A program made the translations under genes and the position numbers. Below are positions 20,370 through 31,841 of a DNA stretch of 64,000 nt, piece after piece. Source of the stretch: Cunninghamella blakesleeana (taxonomy: Eukaryota > Mucoromycota > Mucoromycetes > Mucorales > Cunninghamellaceae); the NCBI GenBank assembly GCA_017871115.1, contig JAFCIZ010000011.1, forward strand, positions 327,501 to 391,500, in the 5' to 3' direction. Positions within the stretch are counted from its first letter, which is position 1. Every line of letters begins with the position of its first letter. The notes beneath the pieces were generated by a model. That model saw only the letters and a list, made by a program, of their open reading frames with translations. It was not told the origin of the DNA and made no database searches.

Positions 20370-21260
20370 TTTTTTTTTAAAAAACGATTAAGAAAAAAGA
20401 AAAAAGAAAAAAGAAAAAAAAAAAAAGAATAAGTGGACAAAATAACTTCGGCATATTTCTTAAAAAGGAAATATAAGGAGAATTGCATTCTCAAATACAC
20501 AAAGTTATTATTTATGTACGAAAACAGAAAATCTCATTTTATTTTTGTTACTGCAGGTAGTCTTGCTGGTTGATTTTTTTATTAATTATTTTCTTGGTAG
20601 TTTGGAAAACAAATTTATATTTTTTAAATAATACCTTTTATGGGTAAAAATTTTTGTGCAATTTCTATACTAAGGTTAATTAAGTTCTGATCGTTTATCT
20701 ATTACTAATCTATCGTATTTAACATTAAAAAATATCTGGGAATACGCCATGTAAATTAAAAATAAAAAAAAATGCATTTATATAAGCACTGCTCACCCCT
20801 TGAAATTCTCTCTTTTGAGATACCTTAAATAAGAACTTGTAAAAGCCCGCCATGATAATCGTCTTGTTGGATAATAAAAGTGTGTCATTAAATAAAATAA
20901 TATGGTTTTGAATATCGAAATTCAACTTGAGAGTAATATAAAATTGATATACATTTTTTTTTTTGAAGATTGCCACCCCAAAACAAATAAAAGAGCTCGC
21001 GGCTTTAAGTTATAGAAGGATTAAATCATGAACATAATTGGAATGTTTTTTAAAGAAAATACAGGTTCAAATTTAAAAGTTACACAAAAATGTTGTAGTT
21101 TCAAATGCTTTTTTATAAAATACCACTTTTGAAATATTATAAAGAAAAATGAAAGTTTAATTAATTATAAGTATAGTGTTTATATTAAAATCTTTTACTC
21201 AAGAGTTGTGACCTTTTACAACAAAAAAGCTGAGATGAATTTGCAAACAAGCACAAATAT
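20370..21260. other. intergenic region
   Basis: No gene seen. A CTTAAAAAGGAAATATAAGGAG motif region begins near 20459, about 90 bp upstream of the 20369 start on the opposite strand. Confidence 0.5.
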
Positions 21261-21360
21261 TAACTTCTCATGAATAGCCAAGTAAAAAATAGATGGTTGC
21301 ATTTTCGTTTGGATAATACTGTTTAGTACTGGGTTTAAAAACATGATCCATGATTTATAG
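21258..21360 (-). pseudogene. fragment of a nucleotidyltransferase-like gene (36.1 kb paralogue)
   Basis: On the minus strand this ~100-bp stretch reads DHVFKPSTKQYYPNENATIY, F, LLGYS, stop, EVNI. It is nearly identical to residues ~53-82 of the intact protein at 36092-36595 (DHVFKPS...ATIYSLLGYPREVNI). An in-frame TGA replaces Arg. Nothing homologous flanks it, so a short piece was copied here and has decayed. Confidence 0.8.
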
Positions 21361-21808
21361 CAAAAAAAATTAAATAAAAGTCAAGTAAAAGGGCTAAAGT
21401 TAAAATAAGTTAAAATATGTAGTTTTAGATATAAAATAGAATTAAAATAAAAATTGTGGTAAAAGCTCAGAAGACAAGGAAATATTGTTTTTTATTGAAT
21501 TGAAAATATAATTGAATTTATATGATTTTTTAGATACACAGAATATTATTAAAGTTATTACTACAGGCAAATTGATAAAATAGTGGTTAAGGATTACTTC
21601 ATTCTCAGACCATCCTTTTTTAAACCTTTCCCTTTTAATCCTCAAGTCCCATCATATTTTTCATCAAATTTGACAATTCCCATGAAAAATTAATATTACT
21701 TATTAGGATTTGATCGACTATTTTAAAAGTATAAATACTGGTATTTTGTTGAGAACGAAATAAAAATCATGATTTTGTTTTTTTTTTTTTAAAAAAATAT
21801 AAATTAAA

Positions 21809-22390
21809 ATGAGTATTAAACTTGCTATAATAACTGTGCTGTTATCTACAATTTCCATTACTCTAGGTATAGGTTTTGGTGAGACTTGTTCAACAAGTAC
21901 AAGTTATGAAGGTGAAGGACATTTGGTAGGTGGTTATAGTCATTGTGATGAATTAGGGTTAGTATGTACTCAGGATGACTGTGACTCTGGATTAGTTTGT
22001 GGACAAGATAATAAATGCAAACTTGATCATGGAGCGAAATGTAAAACAAACGATGAATGTGGTTATCCTCTTTGTTTTGAAGGGACATGTAGTTGGGAAA
22101 ATGGTCCAGGTGCACAATGCAAATTACATCGTGATTGTTATGGTGGTTTAATATGCAAAGGAGGAATTTGTGGAAATAGAACCTATAAAAATCCTGGTGA
22201 AGCATGTACAAGTATAACTGAATGTGAATATGGATGTATAGAAGGTAAATGTAGCACACCTTCTAGTAAAGGTAGTTGTAGTAATGATTCCGAATGTCCA
22301 TCTGGTAACAGATGTGTATGTGGAAGCTGTTGTGCTGGTAGTGTATCAGAATGTGCAAAGGCTGCGAGAGGTTCAGGAAGTTTTTGTTAG
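21809..22390 (+). CDS. secreted modular cysteine-rich protein
   Basis: Single exon, 193 residues. Signal peptide residues 1-20 (AIITVLLSTISITLG). The mature protein is built from four to five modules of about 25-30 residues with pattern G-x2-C-x5-[ED]C-x4-[GL]-x-C-x4-C. Examples are GAKCKTNDECGYPLC...C, GAQCKLHRDCYGGLICKGGIC and GSCSNDSECPSGNRCVCGSC. This spacing resembles EB/Dickkopf-like Cys-rich modules seen in secreted proteins of many eukaryotes. About 26 Cys in all. Likely extracellular. Ligand and role unknown. It is the last member of the secreted-protein cluster at 15.7-22.4 kb. Confidence 0.7.
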   Translation: MSIKLAIITVLLSTISITLGIGFGETCSTSTSYEGEGHLVGGYSHCDELGLVCTQDDCDSGLVCGQDNKCKLDHGAKCKTNDECGYPLCFEGTCSWENGPGAQCKLHRDCYGGLICKGGICGNRTYKNPGEACTSITECEYGCIEGKCSTPSSKGSCSNDSECPSGNRCVCGSCCAGSVSECAKAARGSGSFC

Positions 22391-23018
22391 TAAGAATGAT
22401 GGTTATTTTACAAGTAGATATAGTTTTTGTACTAGATTCTTTTCTCTATTGTTTATATTCTAATGAATCCAATGTCATTAATTAATCCGTATACCATTAT
22501 AATAATTTAATACATTTAATACATTTAATACCATTTGCTTTACTCGTTTATTAATTGAAAGATAAAAAATTCAATATCTATGTTAAAAATAAAAAATAAG
22601 TAATTAAAAAGAAAAAAAAAGAATAAAATATAAAAAATATTGTTTATTTATTACTAGTATTATTATTATTTACTTTGGATTAACCAGCCGTACTTCTTAT
22701 TATGCATTCGAGTGTTTTAACAAATTACGTTAGAATTTAGTTCGACACAAGAATTGTCTATTTAGACATAAAATTACAAAAGAAGATATTCTTTTATTAT
22801 TTATTGGCAAAAAATTAAATATAAAATTAGTACGAATATCAACAACGGAATAATTTTCATTTTTTAAAGAAAATGGTTAAGATAAAAAATGAAATTAATA
22901 GATAGAAGAAAGTTTCAGCATCTTTGTTAAAAAGGAAATATGAATACATGGATAATAATCAATATATGGATATCATATTCTGCTTAAAAAGGAGCATTAG
23001 GGGTATAGTTATACTATT
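22391..23018. other. intergenic region
   Basis: No gene seen. Two more TTAAAAAGGA-type motifs occur near 22929 and 22985. The CACTA deletion copy starts at 23019. Confidence 0.5.
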
Positions 23019-23439
23019 CACTGTGATAAAAAATGGAATTAAAAGTATTGAAAAAGATTGAATCATTAAATAATTTGTTTTTTTTAAAAATCGAATAAAA
23101 TAAAATAAATTTATTACTTGTTAAAATAGGTTGGCTGCACATAGACGTCGTAGTCTCTGCTTTTTAACCTTTTTAAATACAAAAATAAAATAAATTCCTG
23201 GACACAAACATTGAAATCCTTAATTAGCTAATATACTGAATTTGTCTTATTTATTATGTTAACATATCTAGGAACCAACGGCAAATATTATATAAATGTT
23301 TGTATTTTCGGAAATAGGTTTTACTTTTTTTTATATATCTCCATATATTTTCATTTATATAACTATATGAGTAGATGTAAATTATTTTTTAATTTTTTAA
23401 TTTTTAATTTTTTTTCAAATTGATAAAATTAATATTAAA

Positions 23440-24286
23440 TGATACAAGATAATCAAAACAAATTGCTTAATGAAAACAACCAAAATGACTTGCAAAATAT
23501 TTTTAGTGTATCAAGTACTCTACCCAAAGTACAAAACAAAAGTTTTTAAACAACAATATCTTATAAATCCCATTTTAAACTTGGTAAATAAAGTAAATAA
23601 TTTAAAACAAGAGGCAAATATGGTGCATTAAATATTGGATCAGTATATGAACTCTATGGGTACTCTATCATTCATATTTACAGGCAATTCTATGCTGCCA
23701 TATTTTAGTGTTTTATTTTCTACACAAGTTAAAATTTCACCAGCACTATATCAACGAAGTCTATTTAAATAGCAAGAAAAAAAAAATGTTAAAGTGACGA
23801 CCGTGAAGTTTCTAAAACAAAACTTTTAGAACCCATATGATTATTGGAGGCTTGAAAACAGAGAAGCTATTATAAATTCAGAATCATTTAATAAGGACAC
23901 TTGTGTGGAAAATATATATCAGAATATATGGGAATCTGTAGAGTAACTGCCTGAGGGATAGATTTGGCTATTTTAGTTGGAAAAGTATTGACAATGTAGT
24001 TCTTTGGAATATGATGTATGTTGTAAATAGCGAAGGCGAAAGACAAAGTGTGCCTTTTTCAAGTTGTATTGACAATTGGCTACTAAAATTATGTTGAAAA
24101 AAAAAAAAAAAAAAAAAAAATTAACAAAATGATATACTCCAGGAACAAAAGAAAATCTGAAAACGACGTGTCAACAATATCAGATACAGTAATAATATCA
24201 GACGCAAGAAGTTTCAGAAAAGTTAGAGACAGTAGATATTTCAGGGATAGAAGGGGTATTAAAGGCAGTAGTATCAATAGCAGTTA
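23440..24286 (+). pseudogene. decayed copy of the second CACTA gene
   Basis: Aligns piecewise with the gene at 7353-8228: an NQNKLLNENNQNDLQNIF-like start, NLVNKVNNLKQEAN, YQRSLFK, the TNPA-like middle (DYWRLENREAI) and the Arg/Ser-rich tail. There are several frameshifts, stops and a poly-A run (24100-24120). It supplies CAA where the 7.7-kb copy has TAG. Confidence 0.7.
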
Positions 24287-24330
24287 AAGCAATATAATAA
24301 TAGCAATAATAGCAATAATAGAAATAATAG

Positions 24331-24458
<128 letters not shown>

Positions 24459-24560
24459 GTAATTAAAAGGCAATCTCTATTTAATTATATATACAAATAT
24501 ATATATATATATATATATATTTACTTTATTCCTTATCCCTCTTTTTAAGTAAATATAATA

Positions 24561-24703
24561 TTGATAATAAGATTAAAGAAACATCAAATTACAATAATGT
24601 TTACAGCTAATATTTCATTTATAATTGTTATATTTTTTACTACCATTATCACTTTATACTATTTTTATTTATTTGAATAGTATTATTTAAAATATATACA
24701 ACT

Positions 24704-24741
<38 letters not shown>

Positions 24742-25250
24742 GATTTACGGTTTTTTTTGTATCAGTGAATTCCTTTTTTAAAACATGTCTCACTATATGC
24801 CCTTTTATTATTTTAAAGTAAACATAAACCAATTTTTACTAAAAATTTAATCTCCAAGACCATTTTTCATTACATTGCATGGTTTCTATTTATCTCTTAA
24901 ATCTACATATTGAATCATTTATTTAAAAATAAATAAGTTGTATTACATATATAGCATTGTATTTAACAAAAATAGTAATATATTAAATGACTCATGGCTT
25001 ATAATACGCTTATACTTCATATGGGAAGCACAGTATTTACTATAGAAACACTGTTGTGTACTTAATATAAAATTCCTATGTTATTAATATTTTTATATTT
25101 TTTAATCTAACAAAGTAGTTTATTTTTTTTTATTAAAAATAAGCAACTATTGTAATAAAATAGTTGCTGGTTCATTTTACCACGTATACATCATATACTG
25201 ATACAAGTTTCACAGGAAGTCCTGTCATCCAGAGTTCGTTTGTTTAACTT
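24561..25250. other. AT-rich region
   Basis: No gene seen; a poly-A of about 30 bases lies near 24709-24738. Confidence 0.5.
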
Positions 25251-26210
25251 TTTTTTTATTTTTTTTTACTAATAAATCATATTTTTTTTTTCCATTTATC
25301 CATTTATTTTTTAGAATTCTCTTCCCTCCCCTCTTTCCCCCAATTTTTTTTTATGGTCTTTATTTTATTTTGTTTTACATCTATTTCTTTTTTATGTAAT
25401 TTTCTTCATTAATTTATATTTTTTAAAGAATAAAAAATAAAAACTGTCTAACGACAATTCTATTTAATAATAACCATTCACCTTTTATTCACAAGTACAA
25501 TATATACAAAAGTAATCATTAAAACGTTTGGGACTGGTAATATTTGTATATAAAATACGCGTTTAGTAAAATAAAAAAATTAAAATAATAGGTGTTGAGA
25601 AGAAGAAAAAAGAGATAAACAATAAGACGCGGGTAGCTGGAGGTTATTCTTGATTTTAATCGCCTAAATGGTATTTTTTTTTCATGTGGTCCCTGCGCCT
25701 GTTACTTTATTTCTGCATGAATATTGATCCAAAACGTCGGGTATTCAAACTTTTCTTTTTTTTTATTAGTTTTAGTTTTTTTTACGTAAAAAAAATAATA
25801 TAAAATAATATAAAATAAAATAAAATAACATGCTCCCATAGTTTTTTTTATTCTAAAAAGAAGAAGAAGAAAAAAAACAAAGAGGAAAAAAAAAAAAAGC
25901 GAAAAAAAAGAAGAAAAAAAAAAAAAAAAACTGAATTTTGCATGATTTTTTTTTTTTTTTTTTTGGTCATAGGGACAAAAAAAAGAAGAGAAGGACGTGA
26001 TAAAATCAAACTTATAGTTAGATAAAGTTAATGATAAAAAAAAATTACCAGATATAGTTGACAATTAAGAAGATAAGTAGATAAAGGGACCCGATTTTGA
26101 ATTTCATTCATAAAAACCGCTTTTTTTTTTGTTCTGTTTTGTTCTCTCTCTTTACGTTTTTATACACTTTTTATTACATTTAACTTGGCTCGTTATTATA
26201 TTGCTTTATT

Positions 26211-27216
26211 ATGTCTACCGTTGCTTTCTACCCTGCTGAATCATATCCTGACAAGGTAATTGGTTAAAACTATTGAACTAAATGTATTGTTAATAATGGT
26301 TACATATGTCAAAAACATACTTCATTTATTAACCTTTCTTCTTTTTCTTTTTCTTTTGTAACTAGGATGGTGATACTATTATGGACCATACTAGTAAGTT
26401 ACATATTAAAAAGTAAATAGATAAGTCTAAAAAAATATATAACATAATAATCTTTTTAACTTTCTTTACTATTATTGCATTCTTATGGTATATTTTTTAT
26501 ATATAATAGTCTACAAAGATAGTATGGCCTACTACTGTAAGTATTAAATACTATTATTAATAGAATTATTTGCATATAAAAAGTATTTATTATTAAAACT
26601 AATCACTATTCTATTTACTTGTTTTTTTTCTATGTTGCTTATTTTACATCTAGTTGAAGGTGACTGGGTTGAAGGTGGCCAAGTTCAAGACATCGAAGTT
26701 GAATGTAAGTTTGTTATTTTTTTTCCTATATATATTTATAGTTAAATCAATCTTTAAAACAACTTTATGCTAACATAATTATCATATCTATTGCCATTTT
26801 TATTATATTTCATGTATTTTAGACTTCTTCGATGAAAACTTGAACCAAAGTATGTAAAAGAATATATTGAAAACTTTTCTAATATTGCTATTATTAACTA
26901 TACATATATGTGTCTATAATTCGTTATTAACTTTTATTTCTACTTTTTTTATTTATTTACTTATTTTTAGTCGGTGTTCGTACTGTGATGCCTCCTTTGG
27001 GCAGTACAATGGAAAAAGCTGAACGTCGTGCAAACAGCGACTATGTTCTCCCTTTAGATGGAGTAACAATGGAATATCTTTGCCATGGCATCACAAAGAT
27101 AAGCCTTCAAGATCCTGGCCATGGTCCTGTTTGCCGCGTGGCAAGACGTCGTTTGGCTCGTAATGCTAGACAATTGGTGGCTAAAAAACCAATTGCTCAC
27201 ACTTTTTCACGTCGTC

Positions 27217-27249
<33 letters not shown>

Positions 27250-28028
27250 TTGAAACTAGCATTATGCTTTCCATTATCCTTTCTCCTCCTTCTCCCTCAT
27301 TCTTTGCCGCCGCCACCACCACTGCTGTTGCTGCCGCTGCTGATATTGCCCCTTCACCAGCACCTTCTCATGCTACCGTTCCTGGCATTAATGCCACCTC
27401 TTCTGCTACTGCTGCTGCTGCAGTTGATGTTGCTGCTACTTGTCCTTCTCCAGCCCCTTCTTCCTCTTCCTCTTCCTCTTCCTCTTCCTCTTCCTCTTCC
27501 TCTTCCTCTTCCTCTTCCTCTTCCTCTTCCTCTTCTTCTTCTTCTTCTTCTTCTTCTTCTTCTTCTTCTTCTTCTTCTTCTCCTGCTCCTGCTCCTGCTC
27601 CTACTTCTACTTCTACTTCTACTAAAAACACCATCACTGATACCGCTACTCCTTTCCCATCCGTAGAAGATTACCAAGAAAAAATAGAAGATAAAGAAGA
27701 TAATGATAATAATAATAATGAAAAAGAAAATAAAAATAACGATGACATTTACAAAAAAATCCGCAATAGCTTTCTTACAGATATGATGAAAGCTATCAAT
27801 AAAAACACTCCTCCTGAAATCCGCTCTGATGATGATGTTGATAATAACAATCAAGCAAATGATCAAGAAATTGATGATTTCTTTAATCCTGACTCTTCTT
27901 CCTCTCCTTTCTCGTCCCCTGATCTTTCCTTCCTCTCTCGCCCTATAATGCCAGAATCATCTACCAATAATGTAGACATTTTTGGAGATGACTTCCTTCA
28001 ACTCTTTGCTGATATGGGTTATCACTAA
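26211..28028 (+). CDS. six-exon protein of unknown function with polyserine run
   Basis: Exons 26211-26255, 26366-26393, 26510-26536, 26654-26704, 26823-26849 and 26971-28028; every junction is GT...AG and keeps frame, giving 411 residues. The same exon pattern is conserved in copy B, which supports it. N-terminus: MSTVAFYPAESYPDKDGDT, then YKDSMAYYFEGDWVEGGQ and ERRANSDYVLPLDGVTMEYL (the best conserved part). Next come a basic RRRLARNARQ stretch, SHSHSHSH, an Ala/Pro-rich part, 41 consecutive Ser (27459-27581), PAPAPAP, an acidic Asn/Glu/Asp region and a C-terminal FGDDFLQLFADMGYH. No signal peptide, no known domain. The basic patch with an acidic, hydrophobic-spiked tail would suit a nuclear regulator, but that is speculation. 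Confidence 0.7.
27459..27581 (+). repeat. serine-coding TCTTCC/TTC microsatellite
   Basis: Hexanucleotide (TCTTCC)n passing into (TTC)n, in frame, giving 41 Ser. It is preceded by a CTCTCA run at 27214-27248 (Ser-His repeats). Copy B lacks this run. Likely length-variable. Confidence 0.9.
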
Positions 28029-29740
28029 ATCTCGCTTTCTTTTTTCTCTCTCCTCCTCATTTGGTATTAGCTGTTTTTATAGATATAACCTCTGTCCCTT
28101 GGCCTGGTATCTCTCGGTATGAATGCAATCATATGTTGACTGGTTACCTTCCCTCGGTCTACCTTGGTAATGGAAAAGAATGAAAGTTTCAGCTTTCGGT
28201 TTTTCTTTGTTCCGTTTTGTTGGAAAACTTGGTCCTATGTTTCTATTCATTGTGACCCTATTGATGTCTGGCTGATTGCAGATTCTCAGGAATTGAGAGT
28301 TTGGTAATGCACTGCCTATGGATTGCCTGGTATCATATTGATTGTGCACTTTCTTGCTCTGGTTTTATTTTTATAGCATCCGCCTTGGCTACTTTTTCTT
28401 TGGCTTGATATGTTTTAGAACTTTATTCGGGTGAAGACTATCCACTATGGAATGGAAAAGTAAGTACTATATTTTTTATTTTCCACAAATTAATTAAAAA
28501 AATAAAAAAAATAAAAAAAATAAAAAAAATTAATAAAATAAAAAAAATAAATAAAATAAATAAAATAAAAAAAGTAAAAAATAAAAATAAAAATAAAAAA
28601 AGTAAAAAAATAAAAATAAAAATATAAAAAAGTAAAAAATAAAAATAAAAATAAAATAATAATAATAATAATAACAAAGCAAAATAATAAAAAAAAAAAG
28701 ACATTACAAAACTACATATGTATATATGTGTGTATGCATATACCTATGTTTAATATGTATTTATATATAGCAACAGCTTGACTAACTAGTATATATATTA
28801 TTTATTTTGCCATCGAGTTATCTCTTTAATTAATACATATATAAATATTTATTTATATATGTATTAGTTATAGAGATAGCTTGATGATAGTTATAATTAT
28901 TTTTTGATCATACTTTCTTTTTTTTTAGATCAAAAATAATTATAACTATTAGGTACAATCTCCTTTGGTTCTAACCTGAATAATTGAAATCAAGATCAAA
29001 TAACTTAGAAGTAGTTCGAAAAAGGGCGTTTGTTTAAAACTAGAAAATCAATAACTAGGCTTAAAGTAGGTGTAAAGTGTACTACCATTCTTCTCAATCC
29101 TGGTTCAGGGTCTGTTTCTGTCAGCTCAATAGGTGCTCACATGGGTAGAAATATGGACCGAGCAAGTACAGCAAAATTGGAACTGGATTAACTTGTAAAG
29201 CTGAAGTTGGATTTCTTTTCCCTCTTGCCTTGGTATATTGATAGGGTTTCTTGGCTCACTTATGATTTGCACTTCATTATCAAGAATACTAGATAACCTA
29301 TGGAACAGTAACCATATCTACTAAATAGCTAATACCTTATGTATCCGCTTATTCATTCACCTATATCAGTAGACATGGCATTACAGGCTATCATTCCATA
29401 CATCAACATCATCTTTAATGTCATCAAAAAAAAAAAAATATCAAAAAAAAATTATTATTATTATTATCTTCTTTATTTTATCTATACCTATTATCACTGT
29501 ATTCCTATATCTATATTATTATACCCCCATTATTGTTACTTTACTATTTGTATTATATTTATTATCAAATCTATTATTGTTATGTATATATATATGTTTT
29601 ATAATAAAAAAAAAGTTTATATTGAAACGTTATACTATTAGGATTTTGTTATTTGAATCAATGATATACACACAAAAAAATAAAATAATAAAAGTAAATT
29701 ACTTTTTGAATGTCAATTTCTATTTTAATATTGTATAACA
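28029..29740. other. insertion after copy A, partly GC-richer; no intact gene
   Basis: Absent from copy B, where the 3' block follows the coding region directly. 28070-28440 is clearly less AT-rich than its surroundings and looks like once-coding or imported DNA, but no protein could be recognised on either strand. 28490-28680 is A-rich simple sequence. Near 29070-29190 a plus-strand frame reads TTILLNPGSGSVSVSSIGAHM, faintly like a retropepsin active site with Asp lost. Probably the remains of one or more transposons. Confidence 0.4.
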
Positions 29741-30200
29741 TTTGCTATTTTTTTTAAATATACAAGTGTTTTAATTTTCCCTCTCCCTTCCTTACACTTT
29801 TTTTTTTTCTTGTTTAAACAATAATAGTATATTTTGTATTATTTTTTATTGAATTCTAAGATATAAGTGAAAAGGAAAAACTGCACTGATTATTTAATAG
29901 TGAGGCAATAATATACTTAATTAAAAAACTGTAGGGAACACAGCAATAAAAAAAAATTGAGCGAACATATACAAATATCAATATAAACATACTACTATTT
30001 TCTTGTATATTATACAATAACTATCAGCTTGTTTTATTAGATATATCAATTCACTATATACAAACACATTATAAGAAGCTACTAAAAGTATGATTAAAAT
30101 ACAGAAAACATACTATATGATAGTTATATAAAAAGAAAAGGTAAATTAACCAGCCAAGTATATATTATTATTTATTCTCTTAGAAATGGTCAATTATTTA

Positions 30201-30483
30201 ACATTCAGTTAATAAATTTCAAATACATATTAAATACGTGGAATGACTGCGATTAATAGTATATATATATTTTATTAATAAATTTTATAAAATTAGAACT
30301 GAAGAATACTTAATCAGAACTGAGTAGTATTGAAGAAAGCTTAATCAGAACTGAATTACATCCAATATTGTGTAACAAAAGTGGTACTGATTCAGAACTT
30401 AGAATTCAAAAAATCAGTACTTTTCAGTTCTTTATTAAAATCCAGCAAACTCTAAAAGATTCAGTTCTTTTTTTATTACAGTG
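30201..30483 (+). mobile_element. right-end fragment of a CACTA element
   Basis: Matches 8925-9366 in order: CATTCAG(TTT)ATAAATTTCAAATAC, GGAA(C/T)GACT, two subterminal repeat units, GTAACAAAAGTGG, AAAAAATCAGTACTTTTCAG and the terminal TTTTTTTATTACAGTG. Left part missing. It sits exactly at the 3' limit of duplication copy A. Confidence 0.75.
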
Positions 30484-31199
30484 ATTATTATTAAATCAAT
30501 TTATCAAGCTACCTATTGCTATTATCTATACTAAACTATTTTTTCTATTATATAAAAAAAAATTGGATAGACTGTATAATGGTTAAATGCCAATAGGTTG
30601 TTTGTAGCTGCATCAATCACCTCTATTTCCCACCTGTCATGCTATCCCAAATGGTGGCAATGGATAATTATCTTTCGACCAATGTAATTGCTTCCCTTAA
30701 AATATGAAAATAAAAAGATTCTTTCCCTATTTCCCATTTAAAATACTATTATTAACTTTACCCATCACAATTTATGTATAATTGTGTTATTCATATATTT
30801 CAACTGAATCTATCCCTTATGCTGTCATTATTACTTGATCTCTCAATTATAGCTGATATTGCTGTTTTTGTGATGCTTGTTTCTATATATGGTTTCACTG
30901 ATCAACGGTGGCTGGAGATCTTTTTATGCAGTTGATCTTATGTTGATCCAATCTCCATTTCTTTTTTATTCTTGTTATTTTTTTTTTTTTGTTTTGTTTT
31001 GTTTTTGTTTTTTTTTTCTCGACATATACATATATATATCTAAAATATTAGTTTATGAATTGAAAACCATTATTGCTGTTGAGTAATGATGAAATTGAGT
31101 GAGTGTACTCTTCCATAGAACTTGGATTGAGAAAAATTATGCCCAATCAATAATATAATTATAACACTTAAAAAGAAAAAAAGGTAGAATTCACATGTT
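30484..31199. other. spacer between duplication copies
   Basis: No gene seen; a few less AT-rich patches (30600-30700, 30850-30960) have no recognisable coding. Confidence 0.45.
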
Positions 31200-31841
31200 T
31201 ATTTATTTTTATTTTTTTTATTAATCATTTTATTATTACTTTTTTTATATACTAATGTATCATATATTTAGTTTTTTATCATTTTTTTTTTTTACTAATG
31301 TATCATATTTTTATTTCTTTATACATCTTTTTTTTTTTTTTAGTATTCTCTCCCCTCCTCTCTTTCTCCCCCCTTCTCTTCTCCATTTTTTTTTTATGGT
31401 CATTATTTTATTTTTGCATGAATATTGATCCAAAATGTCGGGTATTCAATTTTTTTTTTTAAGTAAAAAAAATGATATAAAATAATATAAAATAACATAA
31501 ATTTGATATGCTTCCATAGTTCTTTTTTATTCTAAAAAGAAAAAAAACTGACTTTTGCAGAATTTTTTTTTTTTCTCATGATCAAAAAAAAAAAAAAAAA
31601 GAAGAGAAGGACGTGATAAAATCAAACTTATAGTTAGATAAGGTTAGTGATAAAAAAAATTACTAGATAAAGCTAACAATTAAGGTAAAGATAATAGATA
31701 AAGAAAATCGGATTTTGAATTTCATTCTTAAAAACCGCTTTTTTTTTTGTTCTGTTTTGTTCTCTCTGTTTACGTTTTATACACTTTATATTATTACTTT
31801 TATTATATTTACCTTGGCTGGTTATTATTATTGCTCTTATT

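Larger units (their letters stand above)
25250..30195 (+). repeat. segmental tandem duplication, copy A
   Basis: Homologous to copy B at about 31200-33905 in the same orientation. Shared parts: the upstream pyrimidine-rich region with the GCATGAATATTGATCCAAAA segment, all six exons and introns, and the 3' noncoding block (29740-30190 against 33500-33905, e.g. GCACTGATTATTT, TTATAAGAAGCTACTAAAA). Copy A has about 330 bp extra upstream (25370-25700) and about 1.7 kb extra after the stop codon. Confidence 0.8.

Noticed and set aside
27354..27866. Arg-rich and Glu-rich open frames opposite the serine run
   Set aside because: They are mirror readings of the TCTTCC/TTC repeat inside the spliced plus-strand gene.
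28077..28349. 90-codon minus-strand frame in the GC-richer patch
   Set aside because: No recognisable domain, no paralogue and no intact counterpart in copy B; reported only as part of the insert.
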